NCBI GenBank assembly: GCA_964020085.1
Contig: CAXHUQ010000601.1
Coordinates: forward strand, 186,001 to 250,000
Direction: 5' to 3'
Length of the DNA: 64,000 nt
DNA from: Micromussa lordhowensis
Taxonomy: Eukaryota; Cnidaria; Anthozoa; Scleractinia; Lobophylliidae
This document shows positions 42,352 through 56,300 of the stretch, in pieces (the first letter of the stretch is position 1; every line of letters starts with the position of its first letter). The notes beneath the pieces are model-generated. The model was not told the origin of the DNA and did no database searches. It was given only the letters and a program-made list of their open reading frames with translations. The position numbers and the translations under genes were made by a program.

Positions 42352-43400
42352 TTATCTCCTAATTAAAATGCACTTAAAGTGCCAACAGATCACAACATTT
42401 TGCAGCAAACCGCGGCTCCCAAAGTGCCCGTAAAGCCGAGCTATGGCAAATTTGGCAAGGACACCCTCAGCGTGCATTTTCTGAAATTCTGCAAAGTTGC
42501 GACCAGGGGAAAGTCCTGCAGAAAGAAGGCCAGAAAAAACACTCTGGCGCAAATGCCATCATCTCCTAAATAAAATGCACTTAAAGTGCCAACATAGCAC
42601 AACATTTTGCAGCAAACCGCGGCTCCCTAAGTGCCCGTAAAGCCGAGCTATGGCAAATTTGGCAAGGACACCCTCAGCGCGCATTTTCTGAAATTCTGCA
42701 AAGTTGCGACCAGGGGAAAAACCTGCAGAAGGAACGCCAGAAAAAACACCCTGGCGCAAATGCCATTATCTCCTAATTAGAATGCACTTAAAGTGCCAGC
42801 ATAGCACAACATTTTGCAGGAAACCGCGGCTCCCAAAGTGCCCGTAAAACCGAGCTATGGCAAATTTGGCAAGGACTCCCTCAGCGCGCATTTTCTGAAA
42901 TTCTGCAAAGTTGCGACCAGGGGAAAAACCTGCAGAAAGAAGGCCAGAAAAAAGACCCTGGCGCAAATGCCATTATCTCATAATTAAAATGCTCTTAAAG
43001 TGCCAACATAGCACAACATTTTGCAGCAAACCGCGGCTCCCAAAGTGCCCATAAAGCCGAGCTATGGCAAATTTGGCAAGGACACCCTTAGCGCGCATTT
43101 TCTGAAATTCTGCAAAGTTGCGACCAGGGGAAAAACCTGCAGAAAGAAGGCCAGAAAAAGCACCCTGGCGCAAATGCCATTATCTCCTAATTAAAATGCA
43201 CTTAAAGTGCCAACAGATCACAACATTTTGCAGCAAACCGCGGCTCCCAAAGTGCCCGTAAAGCCGAGCTATGGCAAATTTGGCAAGGACACCCTCAGCG
43301 CGCATTTTCTGAAATTCTGCAAAGTTGCGACCAGGAAAAAAACCTGCAGAAAGAAGGCCAGAAAAAACACCCTGGCGCAAATGCCATTAGCTCCTAATTA
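42352..43400. repeat. Four-monomer duplication (period 828 bp)
   Basis: The rare variant GTGCCAACAGATCACAAC occurs at about 42,378 and 43,206, exactly 828 bp or four monomers apart, with similar neighbouring monomers. Confidence 0.65.
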
Positions 43401-46285
43401 GAATGCACTTGAAGTGCCAACATAGCACAACATTTTGCAGCAAACCGCCGCTCCCAAAGTGCCCGTAAAGCCGAGCTATGGCAAATTTGGATGGAAACCC
43501 TCAGCGCGCATTTCCCGAAATTCTGCAAAGTTGCGACCAGGGGAAAGTCCTGCAGAAAGAAGGCCAGAAAAAACACCCTGGCGCAAATGCCATCATCTCG
43601 TTATTACAATGCACTTGAAGTGCCATCATAGCACGACATTTTGCAGCAAACGGCGGCTCCCTAAGTGCCCGTAGAGCCGAGCTATGGCAAATTTGGCAAG
43701 GACACCCTCAGCACGCATTTTCTGAAATTCTGCAAAGTTGCGACCAGGGGAAAAACCTGCAGAAAGAAGGCCAAAAAAAACACCCTGGCGCAAATGCCAT
43801 TATCTCCTAATTAGGACGCACTTCAAGTGCCGACATAGTTCAACATTTTGCAGCAAACCGCGGCTCCCTACGTGCCCGTAAAGCCGAGCTATGGCAAATT
43901 TGACAAGGCCACCCTCAGCGCGCATTTTCTGAAATTCTGCAAAGTTGCGACCAGGGAAAAGTCCTGCAGAAAGAAGGCCAGAAAAAAACACCCTGGCGCA
44001 AATGCCATTATCTCATAATTACAATGCACTTAAAGTGCCAACATAGCACAACATTTTGCAGCAAACCGCGGCTCCCAAAGTGCCCGTAAAGCCGAGCTAT
44101 GGCAAATTTGGCAAGGACACCCTCAGCGCGCATTTCTCGAAATTCTGCAAAGTTGCGACCAGGGGAAAAACCTGCAGAAAGAAGGCCAGAAAAAACACCC
44201 TGGCGCATATGCCATTATCTCCTAATTAAATTGCACTTAAATTGCCGACATAGCACAACATTTTGCAGCAAACTGCGGCTCCCTAAGTGCCCGTAAAGCC
44301 GAGCTATGTCAAATTTGGCAAGGACACCATCAGCGCGCATTTTCTGAAATTCTGCAAAGTTGCGACCAGGGGAAAAACCTGCAGAAAAAAGGCAAGAAAA
44401 AGCACCCTGGCGCAAATGCCATCATCTCCTAATTAGGATGCACTTGAAGTGCCAGCATAGCACAACATTTTGCGGCACACCGCGGCTCCCTAAGTGCCCG
44501 TAAAGCCGAGCTATGGCAAATTTGGCAAGGACACCCTCTGCGCGCATTTTCTGAAATTCTGCAAAGTTGCGAGCAGGGCAAAAACCTGCAGAAAGAAGGG
44601 AAGAAAAAGCACCCTGTCGCAAATGCCATTATCTCCTAATTAGGATGCACTTAAAGTGCCATCCTAGCACAACATTTTGCAGCAAACCGTGGCTCCCAAA
44701 GTGCCCATAAAGCCGAGCTATGGCAAATTTGGCAAGGACACCCTCAGCGCGCATTTTCTGAAATTCTGCAAAGTTGCGACCAGGGGAAAAACCTGCAGAA
44801 AGAAGGCCAGAAAAAAACACCCTGGCGCAAATGCCATTATCTCTTAATTAGAATGCACTTAAAGTGCCAACATAGCACAACATTTTGCAGCAAACTGCGG
44901 CTCCTAAAGTGCCCGTATAGTCGAGCTATGGCAAATTTGGCAAGGACACCCTCAGCGCGCATTTTCTGAAATTCTGCAAAGTTGCGACCAGGGCAAAAAC
45001 CTGCAGAAAGAAGGCCAGAAAGAACACCCTGGCGCAAATGCCATTAGCTCCTAATTAGAATGCACTTCAAGTGCCAACATAGCACAACATTTTGCAGCAA
45101 ACCGCGGCTCCCTAAGTGCCCGTAAAGCCGAGCTATGGCAAATTTGGATGGAAACCCTTAGCGCGCATTTTCGGAAATTCTGCAAAGTTGCGACCAGGGG
45201 AAAGTCCTGCAGAAAGAAGGCCAGAACAAACACCCTGGCGCAAATCCCATTATCTCCTAATTAAAATGCACTTAAATTGTTAACATCGCAACACATTTTG
45301 CAGCAAACCGCGGCTCCCAAAGTGCCCGTAAAGCCGAGCTATGGAAAATTTGGCAAGGACACCCTCAGCGCGCATTTTCTGAAATTCTGCAAAGTTGCGA
45401 CCAGGGGAAAAACCTGCAGAAAGTTGGCCAGAAAAACCACCCTGGCGCAAGTGCCATTATCTCCTAATTAAAATGCACTTAAAGTGCCGACATAGTACAA
45501 CATTTTGCAGCAAACCGCGGCTCCCTAAGTGCCCGTAAAGCCGAGCTATGGCAAATTTGGCAAGGACACCCTCAGCGCGCATTTTCTGAAATTCTGCAAA
45601 GTTTCGACCAGGGGAAAGTCCTGCAGAAAGAAGGCCAGAAAAAACACCCTGGCGCTAATTCCATTATCTCATAATTAGAATGCACTTAAAGTGCCAACAT
45701 AGCACAACATTTTGCAGCAAACCGCGGCTCCCAAAGTGCCCGTAAAGCCGAGCTATGGCAAATTTGGCAACGACACCCTCAGCGCGCATTTTCTGAAATT
45801 CTGCAAAGTTGCGACCAGGGGAAAAACCTGCAGAAAGAAGGCCAGAAAAAAAACCCTGGCGCATATGCCATTATCTCCTAAGTAGAATGCACTTATAGTG
45901 CCAGCATAGCACAACATTTTGCAGCAAACCGCGGCTACCTAAGTGCCCGTAAAGCCGAGCTATGGGAAATTTGGCAAAGACACCCTAAGCGCGCATTTCC
46001 CAAAATTCTCCAAAGTTTCAACCAGGGCAAAAACTTGCAAAAAAAAGGCCAAAAAAAAACATCCTGGCGCAAATGCCATTATCTCCTAATTAAAATGCAC
46101 TTAAAGTGCCAACATAGCACAACATTTTGCAGGAAACTGCGGCTCCGTAAGTGCCCGTAAAGCCGAGCTATGGCAAATTTGGCAAGGACACCCTAAGCCC
46201 GCATTTTCTGAAATTCTGCAAAGTTGCGACCAAGGGTAAGTCCTGCAGAAAGAAGGCCAGAAAAAACACCCTGGCGCAAATGCTA

Positions 46286-49200
46286 TCATCTCCTAATTAA
46301 AATGCACTTAAAGTACCAACATAGAACAACATTTTGCAGCAAACCGCGGCTCCCTAAGTGCCCGTAAAGCCGAGCTATGGCAAATTTGGCAACGACACCC
46401 TCAGCGCGCATTTTCTGAAATTCTGCAAAGTTGCGAGCAGGGGAAAAGCTTGTAGAAAAAAGGCCAAAAAAAACACCCTGGCGCAAATGCCATTATCTTC
46501 TAATTAAAAAGCACTTAAAGTGCCAACATAGCACATCATTTTGCAGCAAACTGCGACTCCCAAAGTGCCCGTAAAGCCGAGCTATGTCAAAGTTATGCAA
46601 GGACACCTTTAGCGCGCATTTTCTGAAATTCTGCAAAGTTGCGACCAGGGGACAAACCTGCAGAAAGAAGGCCAGAAAAAGCACCCTGGCGCGAATGTCT
46701 TTATCTCCTAATTTAAATGCACTTAAAGTGCCAACATAGCACAACCTTTTGCAGCAGACCGCGGCTCCCAAAGTGCCCGTAAAGCCGAGCTATGGCAAAT
46801 TTGTCAAGGACACCCTCAGCGCGCATTTTCTGAAATTCTGCAAAGTTGCGACCAGAGGAAAAACCTGCAGAAAGAAGGCCAGAAAAAGCACCCTGGCGCA
46901 AATGCCATCATCTCGTAATTAAAATGCACTTGAAGTGCCAACATAGCACAACATTTTGCAGCAAACCGCGGCTCCCTAAGTGCCCGTAAAGCCGAGCTAT
47001 GGCAAATTTGGCAAGGACACCCTCAGCGCGCATTTTCTGAAATTCTGCAAAGTTGCGACCAGGGGAAAAACCTGCAGAAAGAAGCCTAGAAAAAACACCC
47101 TGGCCGAAATATCGTTATCTCCTAATTAGAATGCACTTAAATTGCCAGTATAGCACAACATTTTTCAGCAAACCGCGGCTCCCTAAGTGCCCGTAAAGCC
47201 GAGCTATGGCAAATTTGGCAAGGACACCCTCAGCGTGCATTTTCTGAAATTCTGCAAAGTTGCGACCAGGGGGAAGTCCTGCAGAAAGAAGGCCAGAAAA
47301 AACACCCTGGCGCAAATGCCATCATCTCTTAATTAGAATGCACTTTAAGTGCAAACATAGCACAACTTTTTGCAGCAAACCGCGGCTCCCTAAGTGCCCG
47401 TAAAGCCGAGCTATGGCAAATTTGGCAAGGACACCCTCAGTGCGCATTTTCTGAAATTCTGCAAAGTTGCGACCAGGGGAAAGTCCTGCAGAAAGAAGGC
47501 CAGAAAAAATACGCTGGCGCAGATGCCATCATTTTCTAATTAAAATGCACTTGAAGTGCCAACATATCACAACATTTTGCAGCAAACCGCGGCTCCCTAA
47601 GTGCCCGTAAAGCCGAGCTATGGCAAATTTGGCAAGGACACCCGGAACGCGCATTTTCTGAAATTCTGCAAAGTTGCGACCAGGGGAAAAACCTGCAGAA
47701 AGAAAGCCAGAAAAAGCACGCTGGCGCAAATGTCATTATCTCCTAATTAGAATGCTCTTAAAGTGCCAACATAGCACAACATTTTGCAGCAAACCGCGGA
47801 TCCCAAAGTGCCCGTAAAGCCGTGCTATGGCAAATTTGGCAAGGACACCCTCAGCGGGCATTTTCTGAAATTCTGCAAAGTTGCGACCAAGGGAAAGTCC
47901 TGCAGAAAGAAGGCCAGAAAAAACACCCTAGCGCAAATCCCATCATCTCCTAATTAAAATGCACTTCAAGTGCCAACATATCACAACATTTTGCAGCAAA
48001 CCGCGGCTCCGTAAGTGCCCGTAAAGCCGAGCTATGGCAAATTTGGCAAGGACACCCTCAGCGCGCATTTTCTGAAATTCTGCAAAGTTGCGACCAGGGG
48101 AAAAACCTGCAGAAAGAAAGCCAGAAAAAGCACCCTGGCGAAAATGCCATTATCTCCTAATTAGAATGCACTTAAAGTGCCAACATAGCACAACATTTTG
48201 AAGCAAACCGCGGCTCCCTAAGTGCCCGCAAAGCCGAGCTATGGCAAATTTGGCAAGGACACCCTTAGCGCGCATTTTCTGAAATTCTGCAAAGTTGCGA
48301 CCACGGGAAAAACCTGCAGAAAGAAGGCCAGAAAAAAACAGCCTGGCGCAAATGCCATTATCTCCTAATTGGCATGCACTTAAAGTGCCAACATAGCACA
48401 ACATTTTGCAGCAAACCGCGGCTCCCAAAGTACCCGTAAAGCCGAGCTATGGCAAATTTGGGAAGGACACCCTTAGGGCGCATTTTCTGAAATTCTGCAA
48501 AGTTGCGACCAGGGGAAAGTCCTGCAGAAAGAAGGCCAAAAAAAACACCCTGGCGCAAATGCCATCATCTCGTATTTAGAATGCACTTGAAGTGCCAACA
48601 TAGCACAACATTTTGCAGCAAACCGCGGCTCCCAAAGTGCCCGTAAAGCCGAGCTATGGCAAATTTGGCAAGGACACCCTCAGCGGGCATTTTCTGAACT
48701 TCTGCAAAGTTGCGACCAGTTGAAAGTCCTGCAGAAAGAAGGTCACAAAAAACACCCCGGCGCAAATGCCATCATCTTCTAACTTAAATGCACTTGAAGT
48801 GCCAACATAGCACAACATTTTGCAGGAAACCGCGGCTCCCAAAGTGCCCGTAAAGCCGTGCTATGGCAAATTTGGCAAGGACACCCTCAGCGGGCATTTT
48901 CTGAAATTCTGCAAAGTTGCGACCAAGGGAAAGTCCTGCAGATAGAAGGCCAGAAAAAACACCCTGGCGCAAATGTCATTATGTCCTAATTAAAATGCAC
49001 TTAAAGTGCCAATATAGCACAACATTTTGCAGCAAACCGCGGCTCCCAAAGTGCCCGTAAAGCCGACCTATGGCAAATTTGGCAAGGACACCCTCAGCGT
49101 GCATTTTCTGAAATTCTGCAAAGTTTCGACCAGGGGGAAGTCCTGCAGAAAGAAGGCCAGAAAAAACACCCTGGCGCAAATGCCATCATCTCTTAATTAG

Positions 49201-52200
49201 AATGCACTTTAATTGCAAACCTAGCACAACTTTTTGCAGCAAACCGCGGCTCCCTAAGTGCCCGTAAAGCCGAGCTATGGCAAATTTGGCAAGGACACCC
49301 TCAGTGCGCATTTTCTGAAATTCTGCAAAGTTGCGACCAGGGGAAAGTCCTGCAGAAAGAAGGCCAGAAAAAAAACCCTGGCGCAAATGCCATCATCTCG
49401 TAATTAGAATGCACCTTAAATGCAAACATAGCACAACTTTTAGCAGCAAACCGCGGCTCCCTAAGTGCCCGTAAAGCCGAGCTATGGAAGATTTGGCAAG
49501 GACACCCTCAGCGCGCATTTTCTGAAATTCTGCAAAGTTGCGACCAGGGGAAAAACCTGCAGAAAGAAGGCCAGAAAAAAAACCCTGGCGCAAATGCCAT
49601 CATCTCCTAATTAAAATGCACTTAAAGTGCCAACATAGCACAACATTTTGAAGCAAACCGCGGCTCCCTAAGTGCCCGCAAAGCCGAGCTATGGCAAATT
49701 TGGCAAGGACACCCTTAGCGCGCATTTTCTGAAATTCTGCAAAGTTGCGACCACGGGAAAAACCTGCAGAAAGAAGGCCAGAAAAAATAGCCTGGCGCAA
49801 ATGCCATTATCTCCTAATTAGCATGCACTTGAAGTGCCAACATAGCACAACATTTTGCAGCAAACCGCGGCTCCCAAAGTACCCGTAAAGCCGAGCTATG
49901 GCAAATTTGGGAAGGACACCCTTAGGGCACATTTTCTGAAATTCTGCAAAGTTGCGACCAGGGGAAAGTCCTGCAGAAAGAAGGCCAAAAAAAACACCCT
50001 GGCGCAAATGCCATCATCTCATATTTAGAATGCACTTGAAGTGCCAACATAGCACAACATTTTGCAGCAAACCGCGGCTCGCTAAGTGCCCGTAAAGCCG
50101 AGTTATGGCAAATTTGGCAAGGACACTCTAAGCGCGCATTTTCTGAAATTCTGCAAAGTTGCGACCATGGGAAAAACCTGCAGAAAGAAGGCCAAAAAAA
50201 ACAACATGGCGCATATGCCATTATCTCCTAATTAGAATGCACTTAAAGTGGCAACATACCACAACATTTTGGAGCAAACCGCGGCTCCCAAAGTGCCCGT
50301 AAAGCCGAGCTATGGCAAATTTGGCAAGGACACCCTCAGCGCGCATTTTCTGAAATTCTACAAAGTTGCGACCAGGGGAAAGTCCTGCAGAAAAAAGGCC
50401 AGAAAAAACACCCTGGCGCAAATGTCACTATCTCTAAACAAGAATGGGCTTAAAGTGGCAACATAGCACAACATTTTGCAGCAAACCGCGGCTCCCTAAG
50501 TGCCCGTAAAGCCGAGTTATAACAAATTTGGCAAGGACACCCTCAGCGCGCATTTTCTGAAATTCTGCAAAGTTGCGACCATGGGAAAAACCTGCAGAAA
50601 GAAGGCCGAAAAAAACACCCTGGCGCATATGCCACTATCTCCTAATTTAAATGCACTTAAAGTGGCAACATAGCACAACATTTTGGAGCAAACCGCGGCT
50701 CCCAAAGTGCCCGTAAAGCCGAGATATGGCAAATTTGGCAAGGACACCTTCAGCGCGGATTTTCCGACATTCTGCAAAGTTGCGACCAGGGGATTGTCCT
50801 GCAGAAAGAAGGCCAGAAAAAACACCCTGGCGCAAAGGCCATCATCTCCTAATTTAAATGCACTTGAAGTGCCAACATAGCACAACATTTTGCAGCAAAC
50901 CGCGGCTCCCTAAGTGTCCGCAAAGCCGAGCTATGGCAAATTTGGCAAGGACACCCTTAGCGCGCATTTTCTGAAATTCTGCAAAGTTGCGACCACGGGA
51001 AAAACCTGCAGAAAGAAGGCCAGAAAAAACAGCCTGGCGCAAATGCCATTATCTCCCAATTAAAATGCTCTTAAAGTGCCAACATAGGACAACATTTTGC
51101 AGCAAGCCGCGGCTCCCTAAGTGCCCGTAAATCTGAGCTATGGCATATTTGGCAAGGACACCCTCAGCGCGCATTTTCTGAAATTCTGCAAAGTTGCGAC
51201 CAGGGGAAAGTCCTGCACAAAAAAGGCCAGAAAAAACACCCTGGCGCAAATGTCAATATCTCCAAACTAGAATTCGCTTAAAGTGCTAACATAGCACAAC
51301 ATTTTGCAGCAAACCGCGGCTCCCAAAGTGCCCGTAAATCCGAGCTATGGTAAATTTGGCAAGGACACCCTCAGCGCGCATTTTCTGAAATTCTGCAAAG
51401 TTGCGACCAGGGGAAAGTCCTGCATAAAGAAGGCCAGAAAAAGCACCCTGGCGCGAATGTCATTATCTCCTAATTTAAATGCACTTAAAGTGCCAACATA
51501 GCACAACATTTTGCAGCAAACCGCGGCTCCCAAAGTGTCCGTAAAGACGAGCTATGGCAAATTTGGCAAGGACACCCTCAGCGCGCATTTTCTGAAATTC
51601 TGCAAAGTTGCGACCAGGGGAAAGTCCTGCAGAAAGAAGGCCAGAAAAAACACCCTGGCGCAAATGCTATCATCTCCTAATTAAAATGCAGTTAAAGTGC
51701 CAACATAGCACAACAATTTGCAGCAAACCACGGCTCCCCAAGTGCCCGTAAAGCCGAGCTATGGCAAATTTGGCAAGGACACCCTCAGCGCGCATTTTCT
51801 GAAATTCTGCAAAGTTGCGACCAGCGGAGAAACCTGCAGAAAGAAGCCCACAAAAACCACCCTGGCGCAAATGCCATCATCTCCTAATTAAAATGCACTT
51901 AAAGTACCAACATAGAACAACATTTTGCAGCAAACCGCGGCTCCCTAAGTGCCCGTAAAGCCGAGCTATGGCAAATTTGGCAACGACACCCTCAGCGCGC
52001 ATTTTCTGAAATTCTGCAAAGTTGCGAGCAGGGGAAAAACTTGTAGAAAAAAGGCCAGAAAAAACACCCTGGCGCAAATGCCATTATCTTCTAATTAAAA
52101 AGCACTTAAAGTGCCAACATAGCACATCATTTTGCAGCAAACCGCGACTCCCAAAGTGCCCGTAAAGCCGAGCTATGGCAAAGTTATGCAAGGACACCTT

Positions 52201-52504
52201 CAGCGCGCATTTTTTGAAATTCTGCAAAGTTGCGACCAGGGGACAAACCTGCAGAAAGAAGGCCAGAAAAAGCACCCTGGCGCGAATGTCTTTATCTCCT
52301 AATTTAAATGCACTTAAAGTGCCAACATAGCACAACCTTTTGCAGCAGACCGCGGCTCCCAAAGTGCCCGTAAAGCCGAGCTATGGCAAATTTGTCAAGG
52401 ACACCCTCAGCGCGCATTTTCTGAAATTCTGCAAAGTTGCGACCAGAGGAAAAACCTGCAGAAAGAAGGCCAGAAAAAGCACCCTGGCGCAAATGCCATC
52501 ATCT
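46286..52504. repeat. Paired segments 27 monomers apart (5,591 bp)
   Basis: Three consecutive unusual monomers at 46,286 to 46,913 recur at 51,877 to 52,504. Shared variants are AAAGTACCAACATAGAACAAC, AAAAAGCACTTAAAG with TCAAAGTTATGCAAGG or GCAAAGTTATGCAAGG, GGCGCGAATGTCTTTATC and GCACAACCTTTTGCAGCAGAC. A further shared monomer, carrying CACCCGGAACGCGC, is at 47,529, 52,913 and 58,303, with other spacings. Confidence 0.8.
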
Positions 52505-53326
52505 CGTAATTAGAATGCACTTGAAGTGCTAACATAGCACAACATTTTGCAGCAAACCGCGGCTCCCTAAGTGCCCGTAAAGCCGAGCTATGGCAAATTT
52601 TGCAAGGACACCCTCAGCGCGCATTTTCTGAAATTCTGCAAAGTTGCGACCAGGGGAAAGTCCTGCAGAAAGAAGGCCAGAAAAATTACCCTGGCGCAAA
52701 TGCCATCATCTTCTAATTAAAATGCACTTAAACTGCCAAAATAGCACACCATTTTGCAGCAAACTGCGGCTCCCAAACTGCCCATAAAGCCGGGCTATGG
52801 CAAATTTGGCAAGGACACCGTCAGCGCGCATTTTCTGAAATTCTGCAAAGTTGCGATTATTGGAAAGTCCTGCAGAAAGAAGGCCAGAAAAAATACGCTG
52901 GCGCAAATGCCATCATCTTCTAATTAAAATGCACTTGAAGTGCCAACATATCACAACATTTTGCAGCAAACCGCGGCTCCCTAAGTGCCCGTAAAGCCGA
53001 GCTATGGCAAATTTGGCAAGGACACCCGGAACGCGCATTTTCTGAAATTCTGCAAAGTTGCGACCAGGGGAAAAACCTGCAGAAAGAAAGCCAGAAAAAG
53101 CACGCTGGCGCAAATGCCATTATCTCCTAATTAGAATGCTCTTAAAGTGCCATCATAGCACAACATTTTGCAGCAAAACGCGGCTCCCAAAGTACCCGTA
53201 AAGCCGAGCTATGGCAAATTTGGGAAGGACACCCTTAGGGCGCATTTTCTGAAATTCTGCAAAGTTGCGACCAGGGGAAAGTCCTGCAGAAAGAAGGCCA
53301 AAAAAAACACCCTGGCGCAAATGCCA

Positions 53327-56300
53327 TCATCTCATATTTAGAATGCACTTGAAGTGCCAACATAGCACAACATTTTGCAGCAAACCGCGGCTCCCAAAGT
53401 GCCCGTAAAGCCGTGCTATGGCAAATTTGGCAAGGACACCCTCAGCGGGCATTTTCTGAAATTCTGCAACGTTGCGACCAAGGGAAAGTGCTGCGGAAAG
53501 AAGGCCAGAAAAAACACCCTGGCGCAAATGCCATTATCTCTTAATTAAAATGCCCTTAAAGTGCTAACATCGCACAACATTTTGCAGCAAACCGCAGCTC
53601 CCTAAGTGGCCGTAAAGCCGAGGTATGGCAAATTTGGCAAGGACACCCTCAGCGTGCATTTTCTGAAATTCTGCAAAGTTGCGACCAGGGGAAAGTCCTG
53701 TAAAAAAAAAGGCCAGAAAAAACACCCTGGCGCAAATGCCATTATCTCTTAAACACAATGCACTTAAAGTGCCAACATAGCACAACATTTTGCAGCAAAC
53801 TGCGGCTCCCAAAGTGCCCGTAAAGCCGTGCTATGGCAAATTTGGCAAGGACACCCTCAGCGGGCATTTTCTGAAATTCTGCAAAGTTGCGACCAAGGGA
53901 AAGTCCTGCAGAAAGAAGGTAAGAAAAAACACCCTGGCGCAAATGCCATCATCTCGTAATTAAAATGCACTTGAAGTGCCAACATATCACAACATTTTGC
54001 AGCAAACCGCGGCTCCGTAAGTGCCCGTAAAGCCGAGCTATGGCAAATTTGGCAAGGACACCCTCAGCGCGCATTTTCTGAAATTCTGCAAAGTTGCGAC
54101 CAGGGGAAAAACCTGCAGAAAGAAAGCCAGAAAAAGCGCCCTGGCGCAAATGCCATTATCTCCTAATTAGAATGCACTTAAAGTGCCAACATAGCACAAC
54201 ATTTTGCAGCAAACCGCGGCTCCCAAAGTACCCGTAAAGCCGAGCTATGGCAAATTTGGGAAGGACACCCTTAGGGCGCATTTTCTGAAATTCTGCAAAG
54301 TTGCGACCAGGGGAAAGTCCTGCAGAAAGAAGGCCAAAAAAAACACCCTGGCGCAAATGCCATCATCTCATATTTAGAATGCACTTGAAGTGCCAACATA
54401 GCACAACATTTTGCAGCAAACCGCGGCTCCCAAAGTGCCCGTAAAGCCGTGCTATGGCAAATTTGGCAAGGACACCCTCAGCGGGCATTTTCTGAAATTC
54501 TGCAAAGTTGCGACCAAGGGAAAGTGCTGCGGAAAGAAGGCCAGAAAAAACACCCTGGCGCAAATGCCATTATCTCTTAATTAAAATGCCCTTAAAGTGC
54601 TAACATCGCACAACATTTTGCAGCAAACCGCAGCTCCCTAAGTGGCCGTAAAGCCGAGGTATGGCAAATTTGGCAAGGACACCCTCAGCGTGCATTTTCT
54701 GAAATTCTGCAAAGTTGCGACCAGGGGAAAGTCCTGTAAAAAAAAAGGCCAGAAAAAACACCCTGGCGCAAATGCCATTATCTCTTAAACACAATGCACT
54801 TAAAGTGCCAACATAGCACAACATTTTGCAGCAAACTGCGGCTCCCAAAGTGCCCGTAAAGCCGAGCTATGGCAAATTTGGCAAGGACACCCTCAGCGCG
54901 CATTTTTTGAAATTCTGCAAAGTTGCGACCAGGGGAAAGTCCTGCAGAAAGAAGGCCAGAAAAAACAACCTGGCGCAAATGCCATCATCTCTTAATTAAA
55001 ATGCACTTAAAGTGTTAAAATAGCACAACATTTTGCGGCAAACCGCGGCTCCCTAAGTGCCCGTAAAGCCGAGCTATGGCAAATTTGGCAAGGACACCCT
55101 CAGCAGGCATTTTCTGAAATTCTGCAAAAGTTGCGACTAAGGGAAAGTCCTGCAGAAAGAAGGCCAGAAAAAACACCCTAGCGCAAATGCCATCATCTCC
55201 TATTTAAAATGCACTTGAAGTGCCAACATATCACAACATTTTGCAGCAAACCGCGGCTCCCTAAGTGCCCGTAAAGCCGAGCTATGGCAAATTTGGCAAG
55301 GACACCCTCAGCGTGCATTTTCTGAAATTCTGCAAAGTTGCGACCAGGGGAAAGTCCTGTAAAAAAAAAGGCCAGAAAAAACACCCTGGCGCAAATGCCA
55401 TTATCTCTTAAACACAATGCACTTAAAGTGCCAACATAGCACAACATTTTGCAGCAAACTGCGGCTCCCAAAGTGCCCGTAAAGCCGTGCTATGGCAAAT
55501 TTGGCAAGGACACCCTCAGCGGGCATTTTCTGAAATTCTGCAAAGTTGCGACCAAGGGAAAGTCCTGCAGAAAGAAGGTAAGAAAAAACACCCTGGCGCA
55601 AATGCCATCATCTCGTAATTAAAATGCACTTGAAGTGCCAACATATCACAACATTTTGCAGCAAACCGCGGCTCCGTAAGTGCCCGTAAAGCCGAGCTAT
55701 GGCAAATTTGGCAAGGACACCCTCAGCGCGCATTTTCTGAAATTCTGCAAAGTTGCGACCAGGGGAAAAACCTGCAGAAAGAAAGCCAGAAAAAGCGCCC
55801 TGGCGCAAATGCCATTATCTCCTAATTAGAATGCACTTAAAGTGCCAACATAGCACAACATTTTGCAGCAAACCGCGGCTCCCAAAGTACCCGTAAAGCC
55901 GAGCTATGGCAAATTTGGGAAGGACACCCTTAGGGCGCATTTTCTGAAATTCTGCAAAGTTGCGACCAGGGGAAAGTCCTGCAGAAAGAAGGCCAAAAAA
56001 AACACCCTGGCGCAAATGCCATCATCTCATATTTAGAATGCACTTGAAGTGCCAACATAGCACAACATTTTGCAGCAAACCGCGGCTCCCAAAGTGCCCG
56101 TAAAGCCGTGCTATGGCAAATTTGGCAAGGACACCCTCAGCGGGCATTTTCTGAAATTCTGCAAAGTTGCGACCAAGGGAAAGTGCTGCGGAAAGAAGGC
56201 CAGAAAAAACACCCTGGCGCAAATGCCATTATCTCTTAATTAAAATGCCCTTAAAGTGCTAACATCGCACAACATTTTGCAGCAAACCGCAGCTCCCTAA

